This document shows positions 1-8,265 of a DNA stretch of 64,000 nt, piece by piece. The notes under the pieces are model-generated. The model ran no database searches. It saw nothing but the letters and a program-made list of their open reading frames with translations, and was not told where the DNA came from. The first letter of the stretch is position 1, and each line of letters starts with the position of its first letter. The stretch lies in NCBI RefSeq assembly GCF_020829665.1, contig NZ_JAIVFT010000007.1, positions 124,001-188,000 of the forward strand, given 5' to 3'. A program made the translations under genes and the position numbers. The DNA is from Nostoc sp. CHAB 5824. Its GTDB lineage: Bacteria > Cyanobacteriota > Cyanobacteriia > Cyanobacteriales > Nostocaceae.

Positions 1-25
1 TTTTCCCTCTGACGCAGCTGTCATT

Positions 26-1309
26 ATGGTGATTACAAAAAGTAGGCTTGTTTTGGGTGCTACGGCAGTGACACTCTCCACGATCGCTGTTACTAGCCTT
101 GGCATTCATTCGCGAGGTCAGGCTTTATTTAAAGCAAGTCCCAAAGAATTAGTAGATGAAGTTTGGCAAATTGTTCAACGCCAATATGTAGATGGTACTT
201 TTAATCAGGTAGATTGGCAGGCTGTTCGTAAGGAATACTTAAGCAAGTCCTACAGTAATCCGCAGGAAGCGTATAAGTCCATTCGGGAAATGCTCAAAAA
301 GCTAGAAGACCCATACACCCGGTTTATGGATCCATCCGAATTCAAGAATATGCAAGTGGATACCTCTGGAGAATTGACAGGGATTGGGATCACAATCAGC
401 CAGGATGAAAAAACCAAGCAATTGGTTGTAATTGCGCCAATCGAAGATACACCAGCTTTTAAAGCTGGTGTTTTGGCGAAAGATATCATCCTCAAAATTG
501 ACGGCAAAAATACCAAGGGGATGGATACTAATCAGGCAGTATCCCTGATTAGAGGTGAAGCAGGATCGCAAGTCAGGTTGACGATTCAGCGCGACGGTGA
601 GACAAAACAGTTTGACATCAAACGGGCGCGGATTGAAATTCATCCAGTTAAATATTCCCAAAAGAAAACTCCAGCAGGTAACCTTGGCTACATTCGCCTG
701 AACCAGTTCAGCGCTAATGCCAGTAAAGAAATGCAAACCGCTATCAAGGATTTAGAAGCTAAACGAGTAGCTGGATATATTCTGGATCTGCGTGGGAATC
801 CGGGCGGCTTACTCTTCTCCAGTGTAGACATTGCCAGGATGTGGATAGATAAAGGTAAGATTGTCTCCACCATTGAACGCCAAGGAGAGGCAGAAAAAGA
901 AGAGGCAAACGGACGCGCCTTAACTAATAAACCATTGGTGGTGCTGATAGACAAAGGTTCAGCCAGTGCAAGTGAAATCCTTTCAGGGGCTTTGCAGGAC
1001 AACAAGCGTGCTACTTTGGTTGGTACTCAAACCTTTGGTAAGGGACTAGTGCAATCGGTGCGTCCTTTGGAAGATGGCTCAGGATTGGCGGTAACAATTG
1101 CTCATTACTATACCCCGAACGGTACAGATATTAATCATAAAGGTATTAGTCCAGATGTGAAGGTAGATTTGACTAAAGAGCAGATGGAGGACTTATGGCT
1201 CCATGAACGTGATAAACTCGCTACTTTAGCAGATCCCCAATTCGCTAAAGCAGTGGATGTGATAGGTAAAAAAATTGCTGCTAAGGGCGCAACCACAGCA
1301 GAAAAATGA
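26..1309 (+). CDS. S41 family carboxyl-terminal processing peptidase (CtpA/B-like)
   Basis: A serine protease of the tail-specific protease family, which trims C termini of exported proteins; in cyanobacteria and plastids CtpA matures the PSII protein D1, and paralogues have other substrates. The 427-residue protein starts with a hydrophobic N-terminal segment (about residues 6-27), consistent with export or a membrane anchor. A PDZ domain follows at about residues 105-195 (LTGIGITI, then IDGKNTKGM). The S41 catalytic domain carries the GSASASE serine motif and, about 25 residues on, the FGKG lysine of the Ser/Lys dyad. It lies near the window edge and converges on the small gene downstream. 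The family call is secure; which Ctp paralogue it is cannot be settled by eye. Confidence 0.93.
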   Translation: MVITKSRLVLGATAVTLSTIAVTSLGIHSRGQALFKASPKELVDEVWQIVQRQYVDGTFNQVDWQAVRKEYLSKSYSNPQEAYKSIREMLKKLEDPYTRFMDPSEFKNMQVDTSGELTGIGITISQDEKTKQLVVIAPIEDTPAFKAGVLAKDIILKIDGKNTKGMDTNQAVSLIRGEAGSQVRLTIQRDGETKQFDIKRARIEIHPVKYSQKKTPAGNLGYIRLNQFSANASKEMQTAIKDLEAKRVAGYILDLRGNPGGLLFSSVDIARMWIDKGKIVSTIERQGEAEKEEANGRALTNKPLVVLIDKGSASASEILSGALQDNKRATLVGTQTFGKGLVQSVRPLEDGSGLAVTIAHYYTPNGTDINHKGISPDVKVDLTKEQMEDLWLHERDKLATLADPQFAKAVDVIGKKIAAKGATTAEK

Positions 1310-1327
1310 CGAGTTAGGAATAAAATG

Positions 1328-1363
1328 AGGAGTTAGGAATAAAAACTATCATTGCTAACTCCT
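1328..1363. terminator. Hairpin between convergent genes
   Basis: AGGAGTTAG at 1328-1336 pairs with CTAACTCCT at 1355-1363. It lies between the convergent protease gene and the 61-residue gene, so it could end both transcripts. There is no strong T tract, and the same 'gagttagga' word occurs in other spacers here, so it may simply be a dispersed palindrome. Confidence 0.3.
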
Positions 1364-1366
1364 AAT

Positions 1367-1552
1367 TTAAACTGGTTGGCACTTTCCAGCTCTAATAAGT
1401 CCGACACGCCGAGCGATCGCTTCTTCTTGCGAACTAAAAGGCCCCCAATGTTCTATAATTTCTAGATTATCGTCTCCAACTTTGTCGCTGGAGACAATTT
1501 CGCAATTACCAATAGAACGCTTGACAATATACCAAGTTTGTGATTTATTCAT
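1367..1552 (-). CDS. Small conserved-looking protein, 61 aa, function unknown
   Basis: The protein is short and soluble, beginning with a Tyr/Trp-rich strand (TWYIVKR) and ending with a WGPFSSQEEAIARRVGLI block and a KCQPV tail. It looks like a small cyanobacterial family I have seen in Nostoc genomes, but I know no function for it. It has no membrane segment or signal peptide. Codon use looks genuine and the frame ends cleanly just after the shared hairpin with the upstream protease gene. I treat it as a real hypothetical gene because of its tidy composition and the isolated, well-placed reading frame. Confidence 0.7.
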   Translation of the reverse strand: MNKSQTWYIVKRSIGNCEIVSSDKVGDDNLEIIEHWGPFSSQEEAIARRVGLIRAGKCQPV

Positions 1553-1808
1553 GCTTGAAAGAAAAAATTTGTTTTTTACAGTAAAGATTTTACGGCATAT
1601 AGATAAATATTCTCGCGTGTATGCAATTGCATCGGATCTGATTTAGCTATAAACTACACTCACCAACCAGTTCTATACAGTTATAAATTTACTATTTGCC
1701 CTTGGCTACTCATTGATGAATTTTAATCAAAATATAAAGTGTAATTAAATAAGTAAATGAATTTATATATAATACATATATAATACTTTTGAAATTCAAT
1801 GGATTGAT

Positions 1809-2252
1809 ATGCGTTTACCTATCATTCTCAGTGCTGGGTTATTGCTATCTTTCGGACTGAACCTACCAGTAATGTCCAAATCTCCCATAGAGATAACACA
1901 ATCGCCAGCGAGTAAGAACTTGAATTCAAGGCGATTAAAATTTAATCGTGATTTGTGGAATCGGCAAAATATTTCTAACTATCGCTATACATTTAGCAAT
2001 GGTTGCTTTTGTATAGGCGACGCTAGGGGACTAGTAGTAATTGAAGTACGTAATGGTCAAACAACTTTTATCACTTCTGTAGCTACAGGTAAAGCAGTTA
2101 ATCCAGAATTATTTCAAAACTACAACACAATTCCTAAACTGTTTGGTGTGATAGAAGATGCTATCAACCGTAAAGCCTCCAGCCTGAATATGCGGTACAG
2201 TGCTAGATTCGGCTATCCAACCCAAATCATATCGATTATAACAGTCAGATAG
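1809..2252 (+). CDS. Exported DUF6174-like protein, 147 aa
   Basis: Residues 1-24 form a signal peptide (hydrophobic core LSAGLLLSFGL). The mature part has the pattern NYRYTFSNGCFC followed by a short strand-rich block (VVIEVRNGQTTFI), which recalls the DUF6174 family from memory. The C-terminal part (PKLFGVIEDAI, then RFGYPTQI) also fits that family. The function is unknown; the two cysteines in the CFC motif may form a disulfide or bind a ligand. An AT-rich stretch (taatacatatataatac) just upstream could contain its promoter. Confidence 0.7.
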   Translation: MRLPIILSAGLLLSFGLNLPVMSKSPIEITQSPASKNLNSRRLKFNRDLWNRQNISNYRYTFSNGCFCIGDARGLVVIEVRNGQTTFITSVATGKAVNPELFQNYNTIPKLFGVIEDAINRKASSLNMRYSARFGYPTQIISIITVR

Positions 2253-2421
2253 CTGATGAAGAAATATATCTCACAATTGAGAATTTTAAGAAAATTAGAT
2301 AGCCGCCGCAACCAGAAAATTAGATATTAAGGCAATAACTACGATCACCTTCATCATTAGAGGTTGTTTTAAACCTAACCCCCCTTTTTTAAGGGGGAAC
2401 CGCAATCAAAGTCCCCCTTTT

Positions 2422-2637
2422 TAAGAGGATGTTTAAAAAGTATTTAGCTATGATTTTAAGTACTTATTAATCCCCCCTAACCCTCCTAAAAAAGGGGGGG
2501 AACGGAATCAAAATCCCCCAATTTATCGGGGAGCCACTTGCTTCACTTGGGGAGACCCAAGTGAAGCAAGTGGCGTGGATTTAGGGGGATCTAGAACGTT
2601 TTGCTACCGACAAGGAGACTTTTCAAACATCCTCTTA
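2422..2637. mobile_element. MITE-like element, family A (216 bp)
   Basis: The terminal inverted repeats are TAAGAGGATGTTT at the left and AAACATCCTCTTA at the right, with no coding capacity between. The right end read in reverse (TAAGAGGATGTTTGAAAAGT, then CGGTAGCAAAACGTT and the ATCCCCCTAAATCC block) matches the left part of the element at 45085 closely. The two are therefore copies of one dispersed family. A separate palindrome is nested inside at 2534-2573. Confidence 0.75.
2534..2573. repeat. Perfect 18-bp stem palindrome nested in the MITE
   Basis: CCACTTGCTTCACTTGGG at 2534-2551 is followed by a GAGA loop and its exact reverse complement. The stem has no mismatch, and it interrupts the otherwise C-rich MITE body. 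This suggests a small palindromic element inserted into the larger one. Confidence 0.75.
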
Positions 2638-2681
2638 AAGAATACGAGGCTAATTTGGGCCATGAATATATTTAACGATAC

Positions 2682-2844
2682 TAAGAGGATGTTTGAGAAG
2701 TATTGGTAACATCAAAACCTCCAAAGTTAACTTCTGAGTAAGCCTTTCCTATGGGAAATAGGGGTTTCAAAGCCTCTCTCCATTTTTGGGAGAGGTTTGG
2801 AGAGAGGTTATTAGTATACTTTGTGACTTTTCAAACAACCTCTA
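2682..2844. mobile_element. Second MITE-like element with family A ends (163 bp)
   Basis: The left end TAAGAGGATGTTTGAGAAG and the right end CTTTTCAAACAACCTCTA are imperfect inverted repeats of the family A type. The interior differs: it holds a foldable block around 2775-2810 (CCTCTCTCC / GGAGAGAGG). It lies 44 bp after the first element. Confidence 0.6.
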
Positions 2845-2959
2845 ACTGTTCCGACTTCTAACTCTGATTTAATTATCATTTATTCACATACTCCGGAGAA
2901 TTACGATTTTATTTTGTAGTTATATATAATATTCCGATCGCACTAGGTCACACTTACAA

Positions 2960-4198
2960 ATGAATCGGGTTGCTCGCCGTTGTATTTCTTACTTGCTGTG
3001 TTTGGAATTAGTAGTCGCTTTAACAGTTTTTTCACCCTCTTCACTGCCAGTTTATTCCCAAAAAACAAGTCCTTTAACTACAGAAATTCGCGGCGTTTGG
3101 CTGACTAATGTTGCTAGTGGTGTACTATTTGTTCCTTGGGGTCTTAACCGTGCTATAAATCAATTATCGGCTCTTAACTTTAATACCATTTATCCTGTAG
3201 TTTGGAACCGAGGACATACTTTTTATAAAAGTGCTGTAGCTAAAATGACTACAGGCTCAGATACTCAACCTTTGCTCAACTTCATGCACGGTGGACAGGA
3301 CGCTTTAGCAAAGATAGTAACACTTGCTAAAAATAAAGATTTGAGAGTCATTCCTTGGTTTGAATACGGGTTTATGACTCCGCATTATTCACAATTAGCA
3401 AGGCGTTATCCTGACTGGTTGACAATTGGGCAAGAAGGTATAAAGTCTACCCAAGATGCCCCACCAGAAGAAATCGATAATATTTTAGTAAGTAAGCTGG
3501 CTTGGTTGAATCCTTTACATCCGCAAGTGCAAGAATTTATTCAAGGGCTAATTTTAGAAGTAGTCAGAGATTACGATGTGGATGGTATTCAGCTTGACGA
3601 TCATTTTGGGATGCCTGTACAGTTTGGCTACGATCGCTTCACTATTGAACTCTACCAGCAAGAGCATCAAGGCAAAAGTCCCCCAACTGATCCTTTTAAC
3701 TCAGAATGGATGCGTTGGCGAGCAGACAAAATTACTGATTTTATGGCAGAAATCTATCAAGCTGTCAAGGCGGTTAAACCTAAAGTCAAAATATCTTTGT
3801 CTCCTAACTATCAAGCTTTTGCCTACAAATACTATTTGCAAGACTGGGAAAATTGGGTAAAAAAAGGTTTGGTTGATGAGTTAATTTTGCAAGTGTATCG
3901 AAATGACAAAAACTCTTTTATCGCTCAACTGGAACAATCATCTATAAAATTGGCTCAAAGTCTAATTCCTGTAGGTATTGGTATATCAACGGGAACGGTG
4001 CGTAATCCTGTAAAAATGGCACAAATTAGAGAACAAGTTCAGGTTGTGCGCGATCGCAATTTTGATGGGATCTCCTTTTTCTACTGGGAGAGTCTCTGGG
4101 GTTACATTGTACCAGAATCACCTCAACAGCGACGCAAAGCTTTTTTTGATCTGTTTAATGCTAAAACTGTCAGACTATTAAAACCAAAGAAACTTTGA
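2960..4198 (+). CDS. Glycoside hydrolase-like protein, GHL10 (DUF187) family
   Basis: An exported 412-residue protein with a signal peptide (about residues 1-33) followed at once by EIRGVWLTN, the usual opening of the GHL10 TIM-barrel. Further barrel motifs are NTIYPVVWNRG, IPWFEYG, and DGIQLDDHFGMP, where an Asp pair sits at the expected catalytic strand. SLSPN, ILQVYR and SFFYWE fit the later strands. These enzymes are thought to cleave envelope or extracellular polysaccharide; the substrate is not known. The stop overlaps the ATG of the next gene by one base (TGATG), so the two are probably co-transcribed. Confidence 0.92.
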   Translation: MNRVARRCISYLLCLELVVALTVFSPSSLPVYSQKTSPLTTEIRGVWLTNVASGVLFVPWGLNRAINQLSALNFNTIYPVVWNRGHTFYKSAVAKMTTGSDTQPLLNFMHGGQDALAKIVTLAKNKDLRVIPWFEYGFMTPHYSQLARRYPDWLTIGQEGIKSTQDAPPEEIDNILVSKLAWLNPLHPQVQEFIQGLILEVVRDYDVDGIQLDDHFGMPVQFGYDRFTIELYQQEHQGKSPPTDPFNSEWMRWRADKITDFMAEIYQAVKAVKPKVKISLSPNYQAFAYKYYLQDWENWVKKGLVDELILQVYRNDKNSFIAQLEQSSIKLAQSLIPVGIGISTGTVRNPVKMAQIREQVQVVRDRNFDGISFFYWESLWGYIVPESPQQRRKAFFDLFNAKTVRLLKPKKL

Positions 4199-4761
4199 TG
4201 CGATTCGCGCCTGGAAATACTAGATTTGACTTTACATTGCTCTGGACTTTAGCTACTTTTGGCGGTTTTTTATTGAGTTTACTCTTTATTGAAGTTGGCG
4301 AAAAGCCAGATATTGGAGTAGTAGAGGCGGCTATCGGCGGATTTGTAATTGCACTTCCTCAAGGTTGTCTTCTCAAAGAACCTATATTTTGTATCAGGTG
4401 GATTTTGTCAAGTCTTTTGGGTTGGAGTATTATCACCGTTATCGGTATTGGTGCGGTGGGTTGGATTGTACCTAGCACTCAAATTCTTCCCCTGAGAATC
4501 CTTTCTGGGGCGGTTTATGGGGGACTTGGCGGCTTCGGGATTGGATTGACACAATGGTTGGCAATTCCCCAGCCTGTGGCGTGGCGATGGATATTTGTCT
4601 CTTCGGCTAGTTGGGCTGTTGCTGTCCCCGTGGGTTCTGCTGTGGGAATGATCTTACACCGCTTGACGCAATTATTCTTTGGCGAAGTTATGGGATTAGC
4701 CATCACTTGGCTGCTAGTTGGTATCCTCACAGGAATGAATGCTCACAAATTGCGGTCGTGA
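4198..4761 (+). CDS. Integral membrane protein of unknown function, 187 aa
   Basis: The ATG overlaps the stop of the glycosidase gene by one base; a TTG one codon earlier is also possible. The protein is strongly hydrophobic, with about four to five membrane segments (FTLLWTLATFGGFLLSLLF near residues 14-32, then segments around 45-60, 75-95, 105-125 and 135-175). Gly- and Trp-rich turns (GGLGGFGIGLTQWL) are typical of small cyanobacterial membrane proteins. I recognise no family. Translational coupling suggests it works with, or is regulated with, the glycosidase. Confidence 0.75.
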   Translation: MRFAPGNTRFDFTLLWTLATFGGFLLSLLFIEVGEKPDIGVVEAAIGGFVIALPQGCLLKEPIFCIRWILSSLLGWSIITVIGIGAVGWIVPSTQILPLRILSGAVYGGLGGFGIGLTQWLAIPQPVAWRWIFVSSASWAVAVPVGSAVGMILHRLTQLFFGEVMGLAITWLLVGILTGMNAHKLRS

Positions 4762-5106
4762 GTTCCCATTCTCTACCCTCGACCAATAAGTTTATTAAAA
4801 ATTGTAAATTTAATTGATGTAAGTTGATTATTGCACCTAAGTATATGCAAAAATCTTGAAAAACCGTTTAAAAAACATATAAGTTTCCCCTAACCTGTAA
4901 ATGTATTTTCGCCTTCAAAAAGCAGGATTTGTTAAGCTGACTCCTATTAGCTTTCCTAGATTTCTGACAAGAAGTAGAGAAAGATCCAAATTTCGATGAG
5001 CAACAGCTGACAATACTTTGCTATAGGCGCTAAAGTGCATCTACTACAAGCGTAACGACTAAGAGAGCGCCTAGAAGAGTCAGTAATACCAGAAAGGGAC
5101 TCTCGC
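4762..5106. other. Spacer with no recognisable element
   Basis: These 345 bases contain no convincing reading frame, RNA gene or strong hairpin. They probably carry the terminator of the preceding pair and the promoter of the sensor gene. The sequence just before the ATG at 5107 contains agaaaggga, a plausible ribosome-binding site. Confidence 0.5.
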
Positions 5107-7356
5107 ATGAATATAAATCCAGCAGAATCAACTAGGGAGTTGACAAAATTATCGCCTCCTCAGATTCTCTTCGGTACAGAAGTAGATGATAAAAGTAGTA
5201 GTGAGCAGTTTCTACTGAGCATGTACGATTCTGTGCAAGCATCAATATTTGTAGTTGATGTTCTGGAGGACGGAGATTTTCGGTATGTGGCACTTAATCC
5301 CACTCATGAACGGTGGATCGGGATTCGCTCAGATGATCTCCGAGGCAAAAAACCAGAGGATATTCTCTGCCCAATCGATGCTGCTAAGGTGCGTCAACAT
5401 TACGCTGAATGTGTGCTATTTGGCAAAACTATTTCTTATGAACAATGTTTGCAATTGCAGGGAATTCCGACTTGGTGGAGTACGACTCTGACTCCGCTAC
5501 GGGATGCTAACTCCCGGATTTATCGACTGATTGGTACTAGTAGCAATATTACTCCTGTGAAGCAAGCAGGACAAGCAGTTGGACTCCAAGTTGAACTAGA
5601 ACAACTGCTAGAAGCGATCGCCGGACGGATTCACCAATCTGTAGAATTTGAGACAATTCTGCATCAGACAACAATTGAACTGCGGCAGTTTTTGAATTGC
5701 GATCGCGTCCTCATTTATCGCTTCGAGGCTGATGGCAGTGGGGTAATCATTGCCGAATCAACCGTGGCTGCCAGCGATCCCCTGTTGGGAAAGAATATTA
5801 CCGATCCCTGCTTGGGTGGCAAACATCGAGAACACTACAGACAAGGTTGCATTCAAGTTGTTGAAGATATTTATGCAGCCGGATTGCATCCTTGCCATAT
5901 AGATTTTCTGGCATCTTTGCAAGTGAGAGCCAATCTAGTCGTATCGATTTTCAAAGAGCAAGATATGTGGGGGCTGTTGATAGCCCAGCATTGCCACCAA
6001 CCGCATCAATGGCAGCAAACAGAAACTGACTTGCTCAAGCAGTTGGCAATTCAAATTGGCATTGCTGTTGGGCAGACAGAACTTCATCGGCAGATTAAGG
6101 ATCTCGAAGCAAAGTTAGAATTGCAAAAACAGAAGCACATCAATCAGTTGCAGCAGGTGCGAAACTTTGAAGCCTTGGTGCGACGCATGACAGAACAAAT
6201 CCGCGACAATGTGGATGAAAGTCAGGTGTTGCAGAGCCTCACCCAGGAATTAGCAGAGTTACTGAACCTCGATCGTTGCCAAATCGAACTCTACAGCATC
6301 TGCCAAACCCTGGTGACTATTACCTACGAGTACAGCACGAACCTACCCCAGTCTCAAGGATTGACCAAACAGATTGCAGACTGTCTTGAAGTTTATCAGC
6401 CGCTATTGCAAAAACAACCTTTGCAATTTTTGGAAATTGTACCGGGATGGCAACCAAACTTGTTGGTTATGTCCCAGATGGCTTGTCCAATTTTTGATAC
6501 TCAAAAGCTCTTGGGAAATATTTGGTTGACAAGACCGACACAAGAGGCATTTGATGAATTTGAAATTGAGCTAGTGCAGCAGGTTGCAAGTGAATGTGCG
6601 ATCGCCATTCGTCAAGCCCAGCTTTACAAACAAACCCAAGTACAGGTAAAAGAATTAGAAAAACGCGATCGCCTCAAAAACCAATTTCTCAGAAACCTGT
6701 CCCAAGAACTGCGGACACCAATAACTAGCATCAGCCTTGCAGTCCAAACCCTCGAAAGTGTCCTCACACCAGCAGAAATATTAGATATAGAAATAGTTCC
6801 ACAACTATTGCAGATTTTGCATAACGAGTGTGCGCGAGAAAGCAAGTTAATTAACGACCTACTCACACTCACATATCTAGAAGCCGAACCCGATCCCCCA
6901 ACGTTGATTGCCATTGACTTACAAAGCTGGCTTTACCCCATTGTCGAGTCTTTTCGAGACCTCACCAGTTGTCAGCGACAGCAGTTAAACCTGAGTGTTG
7001 AGCGTGCAATCCCGCCTTTAGAGACAGATATCACCGATTTGGAGAGGATTATCACCGAACTACTCAACCATGTCTGCAAATATACCCCAGCAGGTGAGTC
7101 CGTCACAGTCTCTGCTCACCTGACAGGGGACGCAGTAGAGCTTAATATTAGCAATTCGGGACTAGAGCTTACCAGCAATGAACTCTCACGGATTTTTGAG
7201 CCTTTCTATCACCTTTCCAAACACGATCCTTGGAAACATAGCGGCACTGGACTGGAATTGGCATTAGTGCAAAAAATGGTCAGACATTTAGGCGGCTCAA
7301 TTTATGTAGAGAGTGGAGCCGGTCAAACCACCTTCACCATCAAATTTCCCCTTTAA
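5107..7356 (+). CDS. PAS-GAF-GAF sensor protein with a degenerate histidine kinase core
   Basis: A soluble 749-residue sensor. A PAS domain occupies about residues 35-150, GAF1 about 175-325, GAF2 about 350-510 and a HisKA/HATPase-like region 520-749. GAF1 has the phytochrome/cyanobacteriochrome Cys-His pair (HPCHIDFL, Cys263) and a DPCL motif with Cys235, 28 residues apart. The kinase part keeps the fold signatures but not the chemistry. The phosphoacceptor His is Gln533 (SQELRTP), the Mg-binding Asn of the N box is His655 (LLNHVCKYTP) and the G1-box Asp is Asn683 (ISNSGLEL). Only the G2 box (GTGLELAL) is near normal. It is therefore likely a signalling pseudokinase. No response regulator is adjacent. 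Confidence 0.88.
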   Translation: MNINPAESTRELTKLSPPQILFGTEVDDKSSSEQFLLSMYDSVQASIFVVDVLEDGDFRYVALNPTHERWIGIRSDDLRGKKPEDILCPIDAAKVRQHYAECVLFGKTISYEQCLQLQGIPTWWSTTLTPLRDANSRIYRLIGTSSNITPVKQAGQAVGLQVELEQLLEAIAGRIHQSVEFETILHQTTIELRQFLNCDRVLIYRFEADGSGVIIAESTVAASDPLLGKNITDPCLGGKHREHYRQGCIQVVEDIYAAGLHPCHIDFLASLQVRANLVVSIFKEQDMWGLLIAQHCHQPHQWQQTETDLLKQLAIQIGIAVGQTELHRQIKDLEAKLELQKQKHINQLQQVRNFEALVRRMTEQIRDNVDESQVLQSLTQELAELLNLDRCQIELYSICQTLVTITYEYSTNLPQSQGLTKQIADCLEVYQPLLQKQPLQFLEIVPGWQPNLLVMSQMACPIFDTQKLLGNIWLTRPTQEAFDEFEIELVQQVASECAIAIRQAQLYKQTQVQVKELEKRDRLKNQFLRNLSQELRTPITSISLAVQTLESVLTPAEILDIEIVPQLLQILHNECARESKLINDLLTLTYLEAEPDPPTLIAIDLQSWLYPIVESFRDLTSCQRQQLNLSVERAIPPLETDITDLERIITELLNHVCKYTPAGESVTVSAHLTGDAVELNISNSGLELTSNELSRIFEPFYHLSKHDPWKHSGTGLELALVQKMVRHLGGSIYVESGAGQTTFTIKFPL

Positions 7357-7418
7357 TTCGTTTTTAGGGCGCGGCACTGGTTAAATTGTCAGAAGTCTGC
7401 TATGATGGTTATTCGTGC

Positions 7419-7491
<73 letters not shown>

Positions 7492-7600
7492 TTTTGAAGT
7501 ATTTTCAAAGCTTGTTAATCAATAATTCAGATGGGAATCTAGTATAGTGCCCTTCCTAGAAGCATCTGACTTTTTACCGTATGTGGAAAAGTCTGAAGGT

Positions 7601-7684
7601 GTTGGCTGTTGACAGTTGACAGTTAACCGTCAGCCGTCAACGAACTTAGGAAGTGACTGTGTAATTTAAAAGCGTAATAGCTTA
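7601..7684. repeat. Interspersed spacer repeat, copy 1
   Basis: An 84-bp block running from gttggctgttgacag to aagcgtaatagctta. Nearly the same block occurs twice at 41594-41670 and 41677-41767, and a diverged version lies at about 12191-12275. It contains short direct repeats (gttgaca) and self-complementary parts (GTTGACAG / CGTCAACG). It is non-coding. Confidence 0.7.
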
Positions 7685-7900
7685 CCAACACAACCTGTTT
7701 TGTTACGAATGCTAATCCGTTAGTAACGACAACTTATGCGTTCGTTACTAACACAACCTGTTTGGTTACGAATGCTATCTGTTTGTTACCAACACAACCT
7801 GTTTGGTTACGACAACTTATGCGTTCGTTACCAACACAACCTGTTTGGTTACGAATGCTTATCTATTTATGGAAATGCTTATGTTGTCGTTACCACAGCT
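7685..7900. repeat. Degenerate tandem/palindromic repeat array
   Basis: Four copies of AACACAACCTGTTT, mostly extended to GGTTACGA, alternate with a second module containing ACTTATGCGTTCGTTAC. GTAAC and GTTAC ends make parts of the array foldable. Spacing between copies varies from about 41 to 63 bp. It is not a CRISPR array because the intervening sequences are themselves repeated. No gene is visible from 7491 to 7976. Confidence 0.65.
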
Positions 7901-7976
7901 TAAGCAAAACTTATCAATGAACCACAAAATATAGCTATTCTCCTTTTGATGCTTGCTTATGCGTGAACTTCGAGAG

Positions 7977-8218
7977 TCATGCCTTTGCGATGCCCTCCAA
8001 AAAAGGATTCATAATCTGTAAGGCATTTTCGATAATTAAGCCATTTTGCATATCTTCTGAGGACAAAATACTTGCTTGCCCTAAAACTGCACTGGCAATA
8101 ATGAGGCTATTGTAAAACGATAGCAAATAGCGAACGCGCAATTTGACCGCATATTGAAGCTTTTCTAGCGAGACAGCCAATATTTCACAGCCTTCTCGTA
8201 ATTCTTCAATTATATTGT
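7977..8218 (-). pseudogene. Remnant of a PIN-domain (VapC-type) toxin gene
   Basis: The reading frame encodes only the C-terminal half of a PIN-domain ribonuclease: SFYNSLIIASAVLG, then SILSSEDMQNG and a final IMNPF. This matches the usual SFYDSLIIA...ILYSEDMQHG...INPF end of cyanobacterial VapC toxins. The Asp expected in FYDSLI is Asn here, which would remove an acidic active-site residue. The frame opens after a stop near 8219-8221 and has no credible start or N-terminal Asp-containing strand. No antitoxin gene is visible. I infer a decayed toxin gene. Confidence 0.7.
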
Positions 8219-8265
8219 GTTAAACCCTTGGGCTAAACTATTGCTAAAGCACTCTAAAGTTTTTT

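Larger units (their letters stand above)
2253..2959. other. Gene-free spacer with clustered palindromic repeats
   Basis: This 0.7-kb spacer has no credible reading frame. It contains a partial repeat end (about 2359-2421), a complete 216-bp inverted-repeat element (2422-2637) and a second element of about 163 bp (2682-2844), with short unique stretches between them. G-rich and C-rich blocks (aaggggg / ccccctt) recur and are shared with the element at 45085. The last 100 bases probably hold the promoter of the glycosidase gene. Confidence 0.7.

Noticed and set aside
7685..7900. Possible CRISPR array
   Set aside because: The stretches between the repeated words are themselves copies of a second module, and spacing is irregular; no cas genes are nearby.
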